Source of the DNA: Monomorium pharaonis
Lineage: Eukaryota; Arthropoda; Insecta; Hymenoptera; Formicidae
Reading direction: 5' to 3'
Assembly (NCBI RefSeq): GCF_013373865.1
Contig: NC_050470.1
Span: 15,875,244 to 15,939,243, forward strand
Length of the DNA: 64,000 bases
Below the pieces are notes generated by a model. That model did not search any database and was not told where the DNA came from. It saw only the letters and a list, made by a program, of their open reading frames with translations. This document shows, piece after piece, positions 1 to 11,488 of the stretch. The first letter of the stretch is position 1. Each line of letters begins with the position of its first letter. The translations under genes were made by a program, and so were the position numbers.

Positions 1-75
1 TAATCTTATTCACGTCTAAAAACGTCAGTTATATCTACGTCTAATTTTGGAAGTTTCCTAGACGTAAACAAGATT
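1..75. repeat. Short inverted repeat at window edge
   Basis: Bases 1-16 (TAATCTTATTCACGTC) and 60-75 (GACGTAAACAAGATTA) are reverse complements with two mismatches and enclose about 43 bases. This could be a tiny MITE or one end of a larger element cut by the window edge. Confidence 0.45.
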
Positions 76-696
76 AATTTGTCATTATCAACTATTAATA
101 AAAATCTGAAAAACGCGTAAAAAATCACGTGCGCATTTAGTATATTCGGAGAGATTATTTCTTGAAAGTTTTTAACTGTACTGTTTTTTTACACAATATA
201 ACTGACACAACGAATTTGGTTAAATATGTTGTATTTATATTCCATTACATAAGATCAAATTATTTTTTCCATATACATAAAATATACGCATGCATTTTAT
301 GGATGACATTTTCACCATGCTAATAAAAAGTATTATGCCATAAATATATTTGAAGACTTTTTCTGTAACATAAATGTAGTTGTTATAAATATTTAATTGT
401 CTAAATAATTTATTACAATTATCTATCTTTGTATCTTTTTCCAAATATTTTTATTGATACTTACATTATTTTTATTTCTCATAATGTTTGCAATCATGAT
501 GTTGCTTAAAGAAATAATGCATACAAAGGTATTGCTTGCACCAAGAACAACGTATTACTGCCGGGGCGTTACATATATGGAACATCGTGGTACATCTTGT
601 ATGTCTTTTACAGAGAAACAGAAATCCACTGGATTTTGAAATTGTGATGGCCGTTCCTCAATATATCCACTCTTGAACCAGGCGTACTTAAAAAGA
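76..696. other. AT-rich spacer, no gene recognised
   Basis: Short open frames occur on both strands (for example 235-444 minus and 454-639 plus), but they have no recognisable motif, and the sequence is AT-rich without obvious repeats. Confidence 0.4.
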
Positions 697-2145
697 TTAT
701 GAAATCGGGCGAAGATAGTTGTATATGAGTTGTATATGAGTTAAAGATTGCAATTTTATAATATTATTTCTCAAGTGTAAATTAATATCGTAATTAAATA
801 ATACGACACGATCACTGAACGTTCTTACAAAATTTTTCCAAATTCTGAACCCATAAACATCAAGAGGTTGAATCATTCCTGTGGTCTTTTTTGGTATAAT
901 TAAAATTTGCACATTTTTATCAGATGGCATAAATTTTTGAAGGGTTATAGGATAATGTCCGGTCCAAGAATCTAATAATAGCACACTGAAGCTTCCACTT
1001 ATGGGTAAAAATACATTTGTAAACCAAGATTGAAAGTATTCTCCAGTTAATTTACCCAATTTCGATGCAGCGATGTAAATGTTTGCAGACCTGAACAAGG
1101 TTTCTTCAACTCGTGGACCAAAATTTCCACTAACTTCTTTCAAAACCAAATAGACAGGTGATTGTAATTTTCCGTCTGCAGAAACTATGGGCATTATTGT
1201 ATAACTATGTGTTATTGCTGACGTTGATTGAATTATAATTTCAATTGTTTTAACACCCTGTGTGGTCAGCGTTCTGCCTGAATAAAATTCCAAATTAAAT
1301 CCACTTTTGTCAGCATTGTATATATTTTCTATTCCAAAAAGGCCAATAAAGGATTTTACAGTAATTATAACTTCTTGGCATGCAGCTTCTAATTGTTCTT
1401 TGTCTCTCATTGTAGAACGGTTTATAAATTTTGTTATTTTCCTAGATACAATTCCTTTTTTTTTATTTAATATCCACGTTACTCCTGCTTTAAATGAAGG
1501 AAGATCTATTTGTTCTTTTGCTTCTAACGCCCATTGTCGCAGATCCAAGTCATGAATAATCCGTTGTTCATCATTAGCGTCTTTAAAATGATTTAAAACA
1601 TATTGGGATATATATAACAATTTTTCTCTACGATTACCTCTTCTTTGTAGATTATTTTCCCATCGATATAATTGTGTTAGGAACCTTTCTGAAGCGACGT
1701 TGCACTCCTGAAAAAGAGTATCGGTCTTTTTTTCCACTATTCGACTTTTCCAATATTCGACGGCTTTTCTTTTATAACTACTATTTAAAATTTCGTCTTC
1801 TGGTTTACAATTATTTTCATTATTACGTTTAAAATTGTCATTATCATTTTCTAAAAATTCTTCCTCTTCATCTGATACATATTCTATGTCAGGTAAATCC
1901 ACTTCCCAATAATTTTGAAATTCTAAAGCAGTATCAGTGTGTACATTAAATGATAAGTCATTCACTGCATTTGTTATAATATCTTTTATCACATTACGTA
2001 ATTGTATTTCTCTTTCATTTACAGGCGTTGGTGGAATATATGTAATTTGAAATAAAATAATTAACATATTAAGAACATTCGCAACATTTATGTGTAACAT
2101 TATGCTTCGCTTAATTAAAAATAATCTAACAGAAAAATCAAGCAC
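697..2145 (-). CDS. pogo/Tigger-like DDE transposase (CENP-B-type HTH)
   Basis: This is an uninterrupted 482-codon frame. Residues about 90-130 are acidic. Residues about 190-240 look like a CENP-B-type helix-turn-helix (DLRQWALEAKEQ, then ITKFINR). A DDE-superfamily catalytic core follows: first aspartate near 279 in NADKSGF, second near 392 in LLLDSWTGH, third near 429 in MIQPLDV. Known of the family: pogo-like enzymes bind terminal repeats through the N-terminal HTH and cut and paste DNA at TA sites. The frame is open over the whole core, so it may be recently active or domesticated. The first methionine is uncertain because residues 1-40 are hydrophobic and may be translated upstream sequence. 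I did not identify flanking TIRs. Confidence 0.8.
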   Translation of the reverse strand: MLDFSVRLFLIKRSIMLHINVANVLNMLIILFQITYIPPTPVNEREIQLRNVIKDIITNAVNDLSFNVHTDTALEFQNYWEVDLPDIEYVSDEEEEFLENDNDNFKRNNENNCKPEDEILNSSYKRKAVEYWKSRIVEKKTDTLFQECNVASERFLTQLYRWENNLQRRGNRREKLLYISQYVLNHFKDANDEQRIIHDLDLRQWALEAKEQIDLPSFKAGVTWILNKKKGIVSRKITKFINRSTMRDKEQLEAACQEVIITVKSFIGLFGIENIYNADKSGFNLEFYSGRTLTTQGVKTIEIIIQSTSAITHSYTIMPIVSADGKLQSPVYLVLKEVSGNFGPRVEETLFRSANIYIAASKLGKLTGEYFQSWFTNVFLPISGSFSVLLLDSWTGHYPITLQKFMPSDKNVQILIIPKKTTGMIQPLDVYGFRIWKNFVRTFSDRVVLFNYDINLHLRNNIIKLQSLTHIQLIYNYLRPIS

Positions 2146-2572
2146 ACGTTAGATGTAACACTGGTGTACTGACCAAGCATACGTTAGACTTGATACTAAT
2201 GGGAAAATGACGCGTAACATCGTTAATAAAGATACAAAACTTTTATTAATATATGATTTCCATTTCATATATGATATATACCGTAATATGACGTATAAAA
2301 CTTGAATGTGAAATATGTGACGTAGACAGAATGAACTGTGTGAAAGCAACGTGACTACTCTAATATTGCGCAACTGTTAGATGAAAATTAATACATACAG
2401 GGATGCAAATAATATAAATGTATAATATTATAACATAGATAATATATAACATACATAATATACACATAGATGATATGAATAGAACGTAGTATAAGATAGT
2501 ATAATTACTTTATAAATGCTATATACATAAAAGTCAATTTTATTGAAAATTTATTTTCATTAAAACAAAATT
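2146..2572. other. AT-rich spacer
   Basis: No gene was recognised. Runs of TATAATATA-like sequence fill 2400-2520. Confidence 0.4.
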
Positions 2573-2935
2573 TTTTTTTGAAAAATAAACAGCGTAGTTA
2601 AATAAAGGTATTTATGCTGTAAAACTTTTGTATAAAACATTTTTTATATTTTGTTTAGTTTACGAGATATATCGAGAAAAGGTAAAAATATCTCAACCTT
2701 TGAAGGGTAGTTTTACTCCTTCAAACCGTTTATAAACCCAAACGGAAAATTTTCTGATTTTAATGAAACTTGGCTAAATGTAGGGGGGATAAATACATTA
2801 ATTAAAAAATGTTTTATTTTGGTTCAAAAACGTCTTGAAGAGATGAAAGCACGCTTCAAAGTTGAAACATTTTTGCATTTTCTCGATATATCTCATAAAC
2901 TAAACAAAATATAAAAATTGGTAGCCCATTGTATA
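2573..2935. repeat. Foldback repeat, copy 1 (left of Penelope-like element)
   Basis: The sequence around 2640-2690 (GTTTAGTTTACGAGATATAT and neighbours) returns in reverse complement at 2876-2930, so the block can fold on itself. The segment 2590-2690 is also a direct-orientation match to 4895-5000 on the other side of the Penelope-like element. It is a non-autonomous repeat family with no coding capacity. Confidence 0.65.
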
Positions 2936-2984
2936 ATAATCTCACTAAATCTCACACTTTATGCATGAAATCTTAAACAAAGCC

Positions 2985-4279
2985 TGTACCTAAACCTACT
3001 TCCTGCATTAAAGATAGTTGGTCGTTTGGTCGAACGATTAAGAATGTACACGTAGATTCTAATAAAATTTTAATTTCACTTGATGTAACATCATTATTTA
3101 CGAATTTACCTAGACAATTAATTATTAAAGCTATAGAAAATAGATGGAAGTATATATCGTTACAAACTAACATGAATTTAACAGTTTTTACATGCTTTAC
3201 AGCTACTAGAATGCACTAGCTTTAGCTTCGATGGCGATATTTATGAGCAGATTCATGGCAGTCCCATGGGGTCCCCTCTTTCACCCATCCTAGCGGATAT
3301 GGATGACCTCGAAACACATTGTTTAAAATTATTGCCTTTCGACATAAGACTATTCTATAGATATGTTGACGACATATTCACTGTGGTACCGAGAGAAAAG
3401 ATCGATGAAATCCTTAACACCTTCAATAATTATCACGATAGATTATAGTTCACATATGAAGTGGAAAACAATCATCATTTGAGTTTTTTAGACACGCTGG
3501 TTATTAGGGACCACGAGGTTTTAATCACTGATTGGTTTCATAAACCAACTTTTTCTGGACGATATATGAATTATTTATCTAATCATCCACTAAAATATAA
3601 AATTAACACTGTTATTAACTTAGTTGACCACGGTATTTTATTAGCTGACCCACGTTTTTATACCGACAACATTACGAAAGTTAAAGACATTTTAATTAAT
3701 AATAACTATCCTACTCCGTTTATTAACTATCATATAAATAGACGTGTCAGATCACTTGGTAACTCACAGAATAACACACAAGACAAAATACATGAGCCTG
3801 CTTAATTTATGGCTATTCCGTACATTAAAGGCTTGAGCGATAACATTTATCAGGTGTTAAAGAATTTAAATTTGTCCGTCCTATTTTCTATTCCTAAAAA
3901 ATTAAATACTATTATTACTAAGGATAAAGATAAACTGGAATATATAAAAAATACTGAAGTGGTATACAAAATTAATTGTACCTCCTGGAACGCGTCATAT
4001 ATCGGGCAAACCAAGCGACATCTTGGCACTCGAATTAAAGAACATCGACGCGATCTGCTAAAAAATCCGAATAATCATTCTGTCGTTAGTGAACATCGCA
4101 CATTAAATAAGCATGATTTTGATTGGTCGAAACCAATAATTTTACATAAAGAATGTTCAACTAAAAAACGAGAGATCGTAGAGATGTTCTTCATTAAAAA
4201 ATATGACCACACAATTAATCTGCAAAAAGATACGGAAAATTTGACAGCGATATATGATAAGATAATAAAAGCGACTTAG
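2985..4279 (+). pseudogene. Penelope-like element: reverse transcriptase plus GIY-YIG endonuclease, decayed
   Basis: Two Penelope-type RT blocks are visible: KDSWSF...ISLDVTSLFTNLP at about 3010-3112, and GSPMGSPLSPILADM at 3257-3300, followed by the catalytic YVDDIF at about 3361. The C-terminal part (3809-4279) has the GIY-YIG form YKINCTSWNASYIGQTKRHLGTRIKEH-like, seen as YKINC, ASYIGQT and R-x3-H. Known of the family: the RT copies element RNA and the GIY-YIG domain nicks the target. Damage: a one-base frame change near 3184, a TAG at 3446-3448, a TAA at 3803-3805, and no recognisable RT N-terminus upstream of about 2985. The copy is 5'-truncated and cannot make a working protein. Confidence 0.85.
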
Positions 4280-4770
4280 AATTTGTATGTAAACTTCTAT
4301 TATTGCTATGTATTATAGTTTATAATTCGACAGCCTTCACAGTAGTCAGTGATCTTTATTCAACGGTTCAACATAGATACAGCGTGTGGTTGTTTAGCAG
4401 TTTGTCATCAGATATCGATCTTAACGGATGTGTCATGTAACGATGCATATCTTAACAGTTTTTAGTTAACGAATAAAAATTTTAATTTAAGGTTTGACAA
4501 ACGATTTTTGACATGTGTTAATTGACATACGAGAAATAATTTGTAAGTGATTTGTTACTGTGAATTGATCTTGTTGTAATCTAATAATTGTAACCGATAT
4601 TGTAATATTATGTTATTTGTAGATGACGTATCTGGGCACACGTCACAAATTACGTGATGTCATATTAAGTTTTGTAATCGACACGCTTGAAAAAGACCCA
4701 AATTAAGAGTCGAAACGTAGCGGTTATTATATTAATAAAAATAGCCAGTAAACTCGAATAACTTCTATAA
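4280..4770 (+). mobile_element. 3' untranslated tail of the Penelope-like element
   Basis: Non-coding sequence continues from the end of the endonuclease frame to about 4770, where the flanking foldback repeat begins. It includes the stem-loop motif at 4687-4720 and a TATATTAATAAAAATAGC-type end. Part of this end recurs in degenerate form at 14085-14190, which supports its being the element's terminal region. Confidence 0.55.
4687..4722 (+). ncRNA. Possible degenerate hammerhead-ribozyme-like motif
   Basis: The order CTTGAAAAAGACCC, a 7-base loop, GAGTC, then GAAACG resembles a minimal hammerhead core: CUGANGA, stem II, GAAA. Stem II would be GACCC against GAGTC with one mismatch. Known: Penelope-like elements often carry type I hammerheads in their terminal repeats. 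Here the CUGANGA box is imperfect (an extra T, and AA for GA), so self-cleavage is doubtful. The assignment is an inference from the motif. Confidence 0.3.
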
Positions 4771-4782
4771 TTTGGTTTTAAA

Positions 4783-5140
4783 ATATAAAAAAATGTTTCA
4801 TACAAAAGTTTTACGGCATGAATACCTCTATTTAACTATGCTATTTATTTTTTCCAAAAAAATTTGTTTTTGAAAAAAAATTTTTTTGAAAAAATAAATG
4901 ACATAGTTGAATAGAGGTATTTATACTGTAAAACTTTTATATGAAACATTTTTTAATATTTTGTTTAGTTTACGAGATATATCGAGAAAAGGCAAAAACT
5001 CTAAATTTTTGAAGGGAGGTTTCAACCCTTTAAACCGTTTATAAGCACCAACTTATAATTTCTAAATTCATGTATTTACCCCTTTTACATTTATGCCAAA
5101 TTTCATTAAAATCAGAATTTTTGGGTTCGCGAGGTTCCCT
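4783..5140. repeat. Foldback repeat, copy 2 (right of Penelope-like element)
   Basis: Segment 4783-4865 is the reverse complement of 4895-4965 around an A/T-rich centre, giving a hairpin with arms of about 70-80 bases. The right arm continues into the ACGAGATATATCGAGAAAAGG sequence shared in direct orientation with copy 1. Confidence 0.65.
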
Positions 5141-5888
5141 TGTGAGTAAAATTTTTAATAAAGTAATGGTAGAATAATTATTACAATTATAATTGAATAC
5201 TTTTACTTTTTAACTTATAGTTTTTTTACCTTATAAGATCAATAATTTTTAATTTGACTGATATTACCACACATTATTATTAATAAATAATGTAATTGTT
5301 CATGTTTTAACATTTTTTATAATTTTTCTATATATCATTTGATGATCTTCTGATATTATAATACAATATACAATTATAATATAATATTAATATTAATTTT
5401 GAATATAAAAAAACTAACTTTTTAAGTATCTTATAATTTGCAAGAACCAGTGGTATTTCACATCGCGTGAGTCTGTTACGTTAACAGCCGAATAATCAGA
5501 TGTTATTAATTTCTTGCATAAGCGTCTAATTCGTTGCGCGATTAAACAGTGCTTTGTTTCCGTTTGCAGTTGGTTATTATGATGCATCAACAGAAATTTC
5601 CTATGCGATAAATACAGTTACATTGAGATGAACACTTTATTAGCAGGATTGGGTTATATAAATAATATTTTTTATGAAACCTAATTTCGTAAAAATTTAA
5701 GTTAAATTACTTGATTTTCTATGAATTATAAACAAAAGAACATGTTAAATTATTTAAATAAGAAATATTTTAATTTAATTAACATAATTAGTCTGTATGA
5801 ATAATTATACATTTATTTTTTTTAAAGCCTTTTTTCTTAATAAAATTTAATTAATCTAGTACTAAATAATAATTATTATAACATTATA
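5141..5888. other. AT-rich spacer
   Basis: No gene was recognised. A less AT-rich patch at 5455-5600 has no motif I know. It may hold the missing upstream part of the Harbinger transposase gene that begins at 6454. Confidence 0.35.
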
Positions 5889-6163
5889 CACTGACTAAAA
5901 AAAACGCAACCAAATTTTGATTGACCCGATTTTTAGGACAATATTCAAATGATGCACCTTGCGAAAAATCATCCAATGTACATGTACTTTTTTAGAATTA
6001 AGGGCAAATATTATAATATATATATTTTATTATTAGTAATGTAATATTCACCAGATTTTAACGAGGCAACTTCTGCAAAATGAGATGAACAAACTTTTAC
6101 TTTTCTTTGAAGATTGCCTAAAAATCGGTCAAAAATTTGGTTTGTTTTTTTTGTGCCAGGTTA
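5889..6163. mobile_element. MITE with mariner-like terminal inverted repeats
   Basis: The left end (CACTGACTAAAAAAAACGC, then CCAAATTTTGA and CGATTTTTAGG) and the reverse complement of the right end (CTGGCACAAAAAAAAC, then CCAAATTTTTGACCGATTTTTAGG, split here) match over about 47 bases. The internal part is non-coding. The run of eight As near the end resembles Tc1/mariner TIRs. I could not fix a clean TA duplication. Confidence 0.6.
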
Positions 6164-6453
6164 TGTATATATATTTATAGATTTATATATCTATATATAA
6201 ATACAGATTTAACATAAAAATATTGGGATTTTTCTTTACAATTTTAATTAATATTTAATTAATTTTTAATAATATTAAATGTAAAATATGTATAAGAATT
6301 TATTAAAATTTTATATATTATGCATATACAAATTTATTTTTTATTATTATTATTAAACGTAACTGTACATAAGACATCGCTGTTGACAAAACAACTCCAG
6401 ACATTATTTATTATTTTAGAATTCAACGCAATATTTTTTATTTTTTATTGTAG
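6164..6453. other. AT-rich intronic or flanking sequence
   Basis: No coding motif was seen. The 3' end is a pyrimidine-rich run ending in TTGTAG at 6448-6453, which fits the splice acceptor of the next exon. Confidence 0.35.
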
Positions 6454-6835
6454 TTGTTAAAACCATGGCTATGTAAACAAAGCAACAGATTTGGTAGATT
6501 TCCGGTTTCACCTGAAAAACAATTATTAATAGCCATATGGTGGATGGCGACTCTAAATTCTTATAGGTTATAACGATAGGGTATCGTCACGACCGTAATA
6601 GTCTTAAGAGGATGCTAAACTGCTCGTCAAACTTGATCGAGGTCGATAATGTAGAGTCATTTAGGCACGTCATTAACAAAATTTTGTATGTATTTCTTTT
6701 ATAGATTTATAAATCCTTTTCCAGAATTAAAGTTTATGTATTCCGCACACTGTTATCGTCTATACTTTAATTGTGGAGAAGGATTTTAGAACAAATTGTA
6801 CAATTTTGTCGATAAAACAGATAGGATCCCCTTAA

Positions 6836-8102
6836 CCCATTACTTCCCAAGCGGACATTTTATAGTCGATTGGTTTTCGGCTCAAAAAAGTGATGAGATC
6901 ACACGAAAACTTAAAACAAAATATGCTTTTCTACGTAAAAAGAGTTGCTCTTTCAGATTCCGGGGTCAAAATTTCAAAATTTTTTATTGGAAATTAAATA
7001 TGGCTCAAAGTTGATATAAATTTTTTCATCGACTATTGACTTTTTATAGTAGAAAACTTCGAAAAATTTTGTCCATGACTGTTGTAAACGATTGAAGTGA
7101 CGGAGTTTGCCTCTTTAAAGTATAAACTATGATTATTAATTGATTTTTTTAAGTAGTTCAAATAGTTCAAAATGGTGGATGCAGTATGGCGTCCAAATAC
7201 ATGGAAATAAAATTTTTTGCGATATATGTGTGTGAATAGTCATTTCTCACATTTTCGAGGTCGCTGAGTACGAATCTTTGGTCAATTACTCATTTTTCAA
7301 AATGGCGGATACAATATGCCATAAAAATCATACTTTATTAAAAACTATGCCTCCGAGTACTTATTTTATGTATTTGAGAGACCGCTGAGAACAAATTTTG
7401 GGTCTGTTTTTTATTTTTCAAAATAGCGGATACAATATGGCATCAGAATACACGAAAATCATATTTTACTGTGAACTATGTGCGTAGGTACTGATTGTAT
7501 ATGTTTTTGAGGTTGCTGAATGCGAATCTTGAGTTTGATTTATATCTTTCGAAAGGCGGATGTAATATGATATACATAGTTCGCAACAAAATCTAATTTT
7601 CGTGTATTCTGACGCCATATTGTATCCGCCATTTTGAAAAACGACTAATTGACCAAAGATTCGTACTCAGCGACCTCGAAAACGTAAGAAAGGACTGCTC
7701 ATTCACATATATCACAATAAAATATAATTTCCATGTATTTAGACGCCATACTGCATCCACCATCTTGAACTACTTGAACTACTTAAAAAAATTAATTAAT
7801 AATCATAGTTTATACTTTAAAGAGGCAAACTCTGTCGCTTCAATCGTTTACAACAGTCATGGACAAAATTTTTTGAAGTTTTCTACTATAAAAAATCAAT
7901 AGTCAATGAAAAAATTTATATCAACTTTGAGCCGCTATATTTAATTTCCAATAGAAAATTTTGAAATTTTGACCCCGGAATCTGAAAGAGCAACTTTTTT
8001 TACATAAAAGAGCATATTTTGTTTTAAGTTTTTATGTGATCTCATTACTTTTCTAAGCCGAAAACCAATCGACTATAAAATGTCCGCTTGGGAAGTAATG
8101 GG
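6836..8102. mobile_element. piggyBac-type foldback element (non-autonomous) with TTAA flanks
   Basis: The element begins CCCATTACTTCCCAAGCGG and ends with its reverse complement. Immediately outside are TTAA at 6832-6835 and TTAA at 8103-8106. Known of piggyBac: exact TTAA duplication, and TIRs that often begin CCC. The arms match over about 480-500 bases (6836-7330 against 7610-8102). The centre has four copies of a 120-130-bp unit that starts near AATGGCGGATACAATATG (about 7171, 7301, 7422 and 7552). There is no transposase. It lies in the intron of the element-1 Harbinger transposase. Confidence 0.85.
7171..7570. repeat. Tandem ~125-bp units inside the foldback element
   Basis: Four diverged copies contain GGCGGATACAATATG-like starts and a GAGGTCGCTGAGTACGAATC-like middle. 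The first copies belong to the left arm. The array probably formed by slippage or recombination within the arm. Confidence 0.65.
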
Positions 8103-8106
8103 TTAA

Positions 8107-8442
8107 ACACGGAAAACTTTTTTCCAAGGTTCCTAGGCTTATTCTAAAAGCACAGTATTGTTTTTTGCTAAAATGCCAAGTGCGTCTCATGCTTATTTTA
8201 TACGTACAAAGTCTAAAACTTTTATACGCAGCAAATGTTTTCACGAGTCGTCTACAGAAGTCGATAACAAAACTATAATTTTCTAACTTTCTTTCGTTTT
8301 TCGTATGAAATTGATCGCAGCGCACCGCATTACTATCTGTACTTTAATTTTGGAGAAGGATTTTCAATTCCATGCAATCAATAAAAAGATTTCGGTGTCC
8401 AAAAAATTAGTGATAAAACAGAGCAGTTTAGTATCCCCTTAA
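8107..8442. other. Spacer ending in a repeat of the 6740-6835 flank
   Basis: No gene was seen. 8330-8443 repeats elements of 6740-6835: ACTTTAATTTTGGAGAAGGA, then GATAAAACAGA, then ATCCCCTTAA. Both copies therefore end in a CCCCTTAA, one of which received the foldback element. Confidence 0.5.
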
Positions 8443-9506
8443 GGCCGCTTCTATTTCGCGCCTCCGTCGCCTCGCCGCCGTCGCCGACCGCCCACCTCTA
8501 CGGCCCGTGATTATCCCCTCCATCGCCGCCACCTGCTCCGGCGCACAGAGTGGGGATGTCCGAGTGGATATATAAGCCGATCGTTCACCCGTGACGATGT
8601 CTTTTGGGCGTTCTCGACGTAAACTTCGGCCACCAGAAAATGCGGCGTACCTCATCTCCATCGGGAGTTCCCGAATCAAGGTCCACTAACCGGACCGCTA
8701 GGATGGGCGTACTCATCCTTTGCAGTGTCGCGTGTACGTTTCCGACCGTTCGACCGTGACCGTGGGACATCCACCGGGATGTTACCTGTATCCAGACTAC
8801 CCGTTCATAACGCGTAGTATTTGCTTTTATGCGACCAGACCAGAACCAGTATTTTCTGTACAGACCAGACCAGACCGCGACGCGTATTATTACGTACCAT
8901 TGCAACCCGACTGCAACGCGTCTTTCCTGAATCGTTGCGACCAGAACGAAACGTGTAAATCGCGTTCACCAGATGTAAATTTCCACCGTGGAATCCCAAT
9001 CCGTGCCTGTCTGGAGATTACTGTCTCCGACCCCACGGAAACCGCTAGTTTTAAGAAACTCTGATAGATTCGTAACCCGTGTACATTAATATTTCTGTTT
9101 CCAATTTGTTCCAGAAATTATTTAGAACCGTTCCGCTCCTGCCCGGATCCTGTCCAGATTTTGTTTCCTTCCGGATCCGTCCCTAGTTAAGCGAGCGAGA
9201 CTCTGCGTTAATCATTCGACTCGATACTATACCGTAGCGACTTCCGGTTATTATTTTCGAGAATTATTTCTTGTACCGAGTATTTCTAGCACCCGCGTAC
9301 GAATTATATTGTACCCATCTCTCGCGACAGAGAGTAATTAATTGTAAACAGTCGGTTCGTAATGTAATTAATTTGTTATCTTTATAATCTTTCTATCTAT
9401 CTTTGTAATAAAGTTATTTTTATTTTAAATTCTTTATAATCGGTGTTTTCTCGAACCGGCGAACTATTATCCGGCATACGACACAAAAATATTATATCGT
9501 TACAAG
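8443..9506 (+). mobile_element. GC-rich LTR-like block, possible solo LTR
   Basis: This GC-rich island in AT-rich intron sequence has a TATA-like ATATATAAGCC near 8571, repeated CCAGACCAGA words at 8826-8880, and a polyadenylation-type AATAAAG near 9408. After this comes a GC-rich stretch and the end TCGTTACA near 9504. The TATA plus AATAAA layout matches the Gypsy LTR at 24071. No coding region was recognised. I could not prove the ends or a target duplication, so a truncated retroelement remains possible. Confidence 0.4.
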
Positions 9507-9647
9507 GTAAAAATAAATATACATTATATACATATAATATACATATTTATACTTATATTTATAACAATATATATATATATAACATAATATAAATTTCTAC
9601 TAATAATTATGCATTAAAAAATGTAGTTAACAAAAAAACTATTTTAG
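9507..9647. other. Intron remainder, TA-rich
   Basis: TATATA-rich sequence leads to the acceptor CTATTTTAG at 9639-9647. Confidence 0.4.
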
Positions 9648-10599
9648 ATGTGTTTTGGATAGATTTAACGTTGGCAAAGCTACAGCATGGCGAATTGTGC
9701 AAAAAGTAGTAAGTGCCTTGTATGCGAACGTGAAAACATTTGTTAAGTGGCCGACCTTAGAAGAAGCTCAAAAGTCTATAGAAACAATTAATCGGAATTA
9801 TACTTTCCCAGGAGTTATTGGTGCAATTGATGGCACACACATAAAAATTCTTGCACCAAGAAAAGACAACGGTTCTTATGTAAATAGGAAGGGTTTTTAC
9901 TCTATTCTGCTACAGGTTATATTAATTTTACTTTTTTTAAAATCATATATTTTAATCTTATTTTATTTAATATTTTAAATTTACATTTGTATTTAATACT
10001 ATTAAGAGCATTATACGTATGATATTTACAAGATTTATATTAAACTTATATAACTTTTAGATAATTTGTGACGCAAATTTAAAATTTATACATTGTTATG
10101 CTGGACAGGTTGGTTCTGTTCACGATATGCGTGTCTTCAGATTATCAAATTTTGAAAACATGTGTACAGATGCAAACTTTCCACATGATAGTCATATATT
10201 AGGCGATGCAGTATATCGTCTTTCCAAATACATTATGGTACCGTTTAAAGATAATGGTCATATGTCTGAAAGACAAGTTAATTTTAATAAACGTCTTTTT
10301 TCCGTGAGAATGGTTGTTGAATGATCAATAGATTTGCTAAAAGGACGTTTTCGAAGTATTTTAGATACACTATCAATGCAGAGAACGGACTTGATAGCAA
10401 ATATATAATTGCTTGTTGCATTTTGCATAATATCTGTTTAATGCAAAATGATTTAATTGACATTCCTATTATCGTTGATCAATCTAATAATATGCAAGCA
10501 CAACCTGAAATATTAGAAAATAATGCACAAATAGAAGGTATAGAGAAGAGAAATCATATTATGTATACCTTACCACTACATAATTGTGAAGTAATATAA

Positions 10600-11105
10600 G
10601 TAATATAAATCTCAGTTTTAATGAAAGAAATAAATATACAATTTAAATTTTCAATTATTCTTTTATTTCTTTCCTTATATATATTACAGCTATTATGAAA
10701 TGCTTATAACTACAAGATATTTTTATAATAGTATTAATTATAATAAACAAAACTAAAATATTTATCACAGTAAACAAAAGTGTGAAAAATATACTTTAAT
10801 TAAACATGTTAATTAAATATCAGAAATACATAACATATTTGTATTGAAACTTATAAACTACTATTATTCTGTAAATTATCAACATATAATCTGTAGCTAA
10901 ACTTAAAAAAATAAATATATATTATTTCTTTTTTCATAAATTGTAACTTCATAAAAGTAACTTTATTAAATAAAAAACGTAACTTTTACTTTTTATTAGA
11001 AAAAATCTTTGCGTTAATATTAATACTTTGGCATGTATCACATAAAATGTTTTAACTTCTTATGTACTCTTCAATAACAAAATCGAAAATGTGTTTTTAT
11101 AACTC
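10600..11105. other. AT-rich sequence between convergent Harbinger genes
   Basis: No gene was seen. This is the shared 3' region of the element-1 transposase (+) and accessory gene (-). Confidence 0.45.
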
Positions 11106-11488
11106 TTAATTTTCTTTTTCTAGTAATCTTTCCATTAAATTTTCGATTCGTTTAAAGGAAAGCATTTTCTCTTCGTGTTCTTTTGATCGAATTTCTCTTT
11201 TTTTCTTCCATTTTTCCTTACTTTGTAATACATATTCTTCCATATTAAAATTTTTCTTTCTTTTAGTCCTTGAACTAAAAGTATCTGAAACTATAAATAT
11301 AAGATATAACTATATTCTATATTTATGTTAGACATACTCTATTTTTTTTTATCTTACTTTTTTCTTGAGATATATTTTCTTTTTCTTCTTCATCTAATTG
11401 TAAGTGTGACCCTGCCAGTGATAAAGGTTTTATCCAGGGTTTATCGCTGAATAATTCTTGCATAATCTAAAAGAGTACATACGTATTC

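Larger units (their letters stand above)
6454..10599 (+). pseudogene. PIF/Harbinger transposase (HARBI1-like), element 1, interrupted
   Basis: The gene can be assembled from three exons: 6454-6566 (ends WWMATLNSYR, donor GTTA), 9648-9915 (CVLDRFNVGKATAWR, catalytic GAIDGTH; donor GTTATA), and 10061-10599 (GQVGSVHDM, second aspartate in LGDAVY, then LLKGRFRS). Phases agree across all junctions, and the exon structure matches element 2 at 16184-17843. Known of the family: a DDE nuclease that inserts at 3-bp targets and needs a Myb/SANT-like partner, here encoded convergently at 11106-13060. Damage: TGA at 10322-10324 replaces the arginine that follows the catalytic glutamate (a CGA to TGA change would explain it), there is a frameshift near 10405, and I did not find the first exon. 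The first intron holds a TTAA-flanked foldback element and an LTR-like block. Confidence 0.85.

Noticed and set aside
6796..8325. Two similar short proteins at 6796-7014 (+) and 8053-8325 (-)
   Set aside because: They share a sequence only because both lie in arms of the foldback element.
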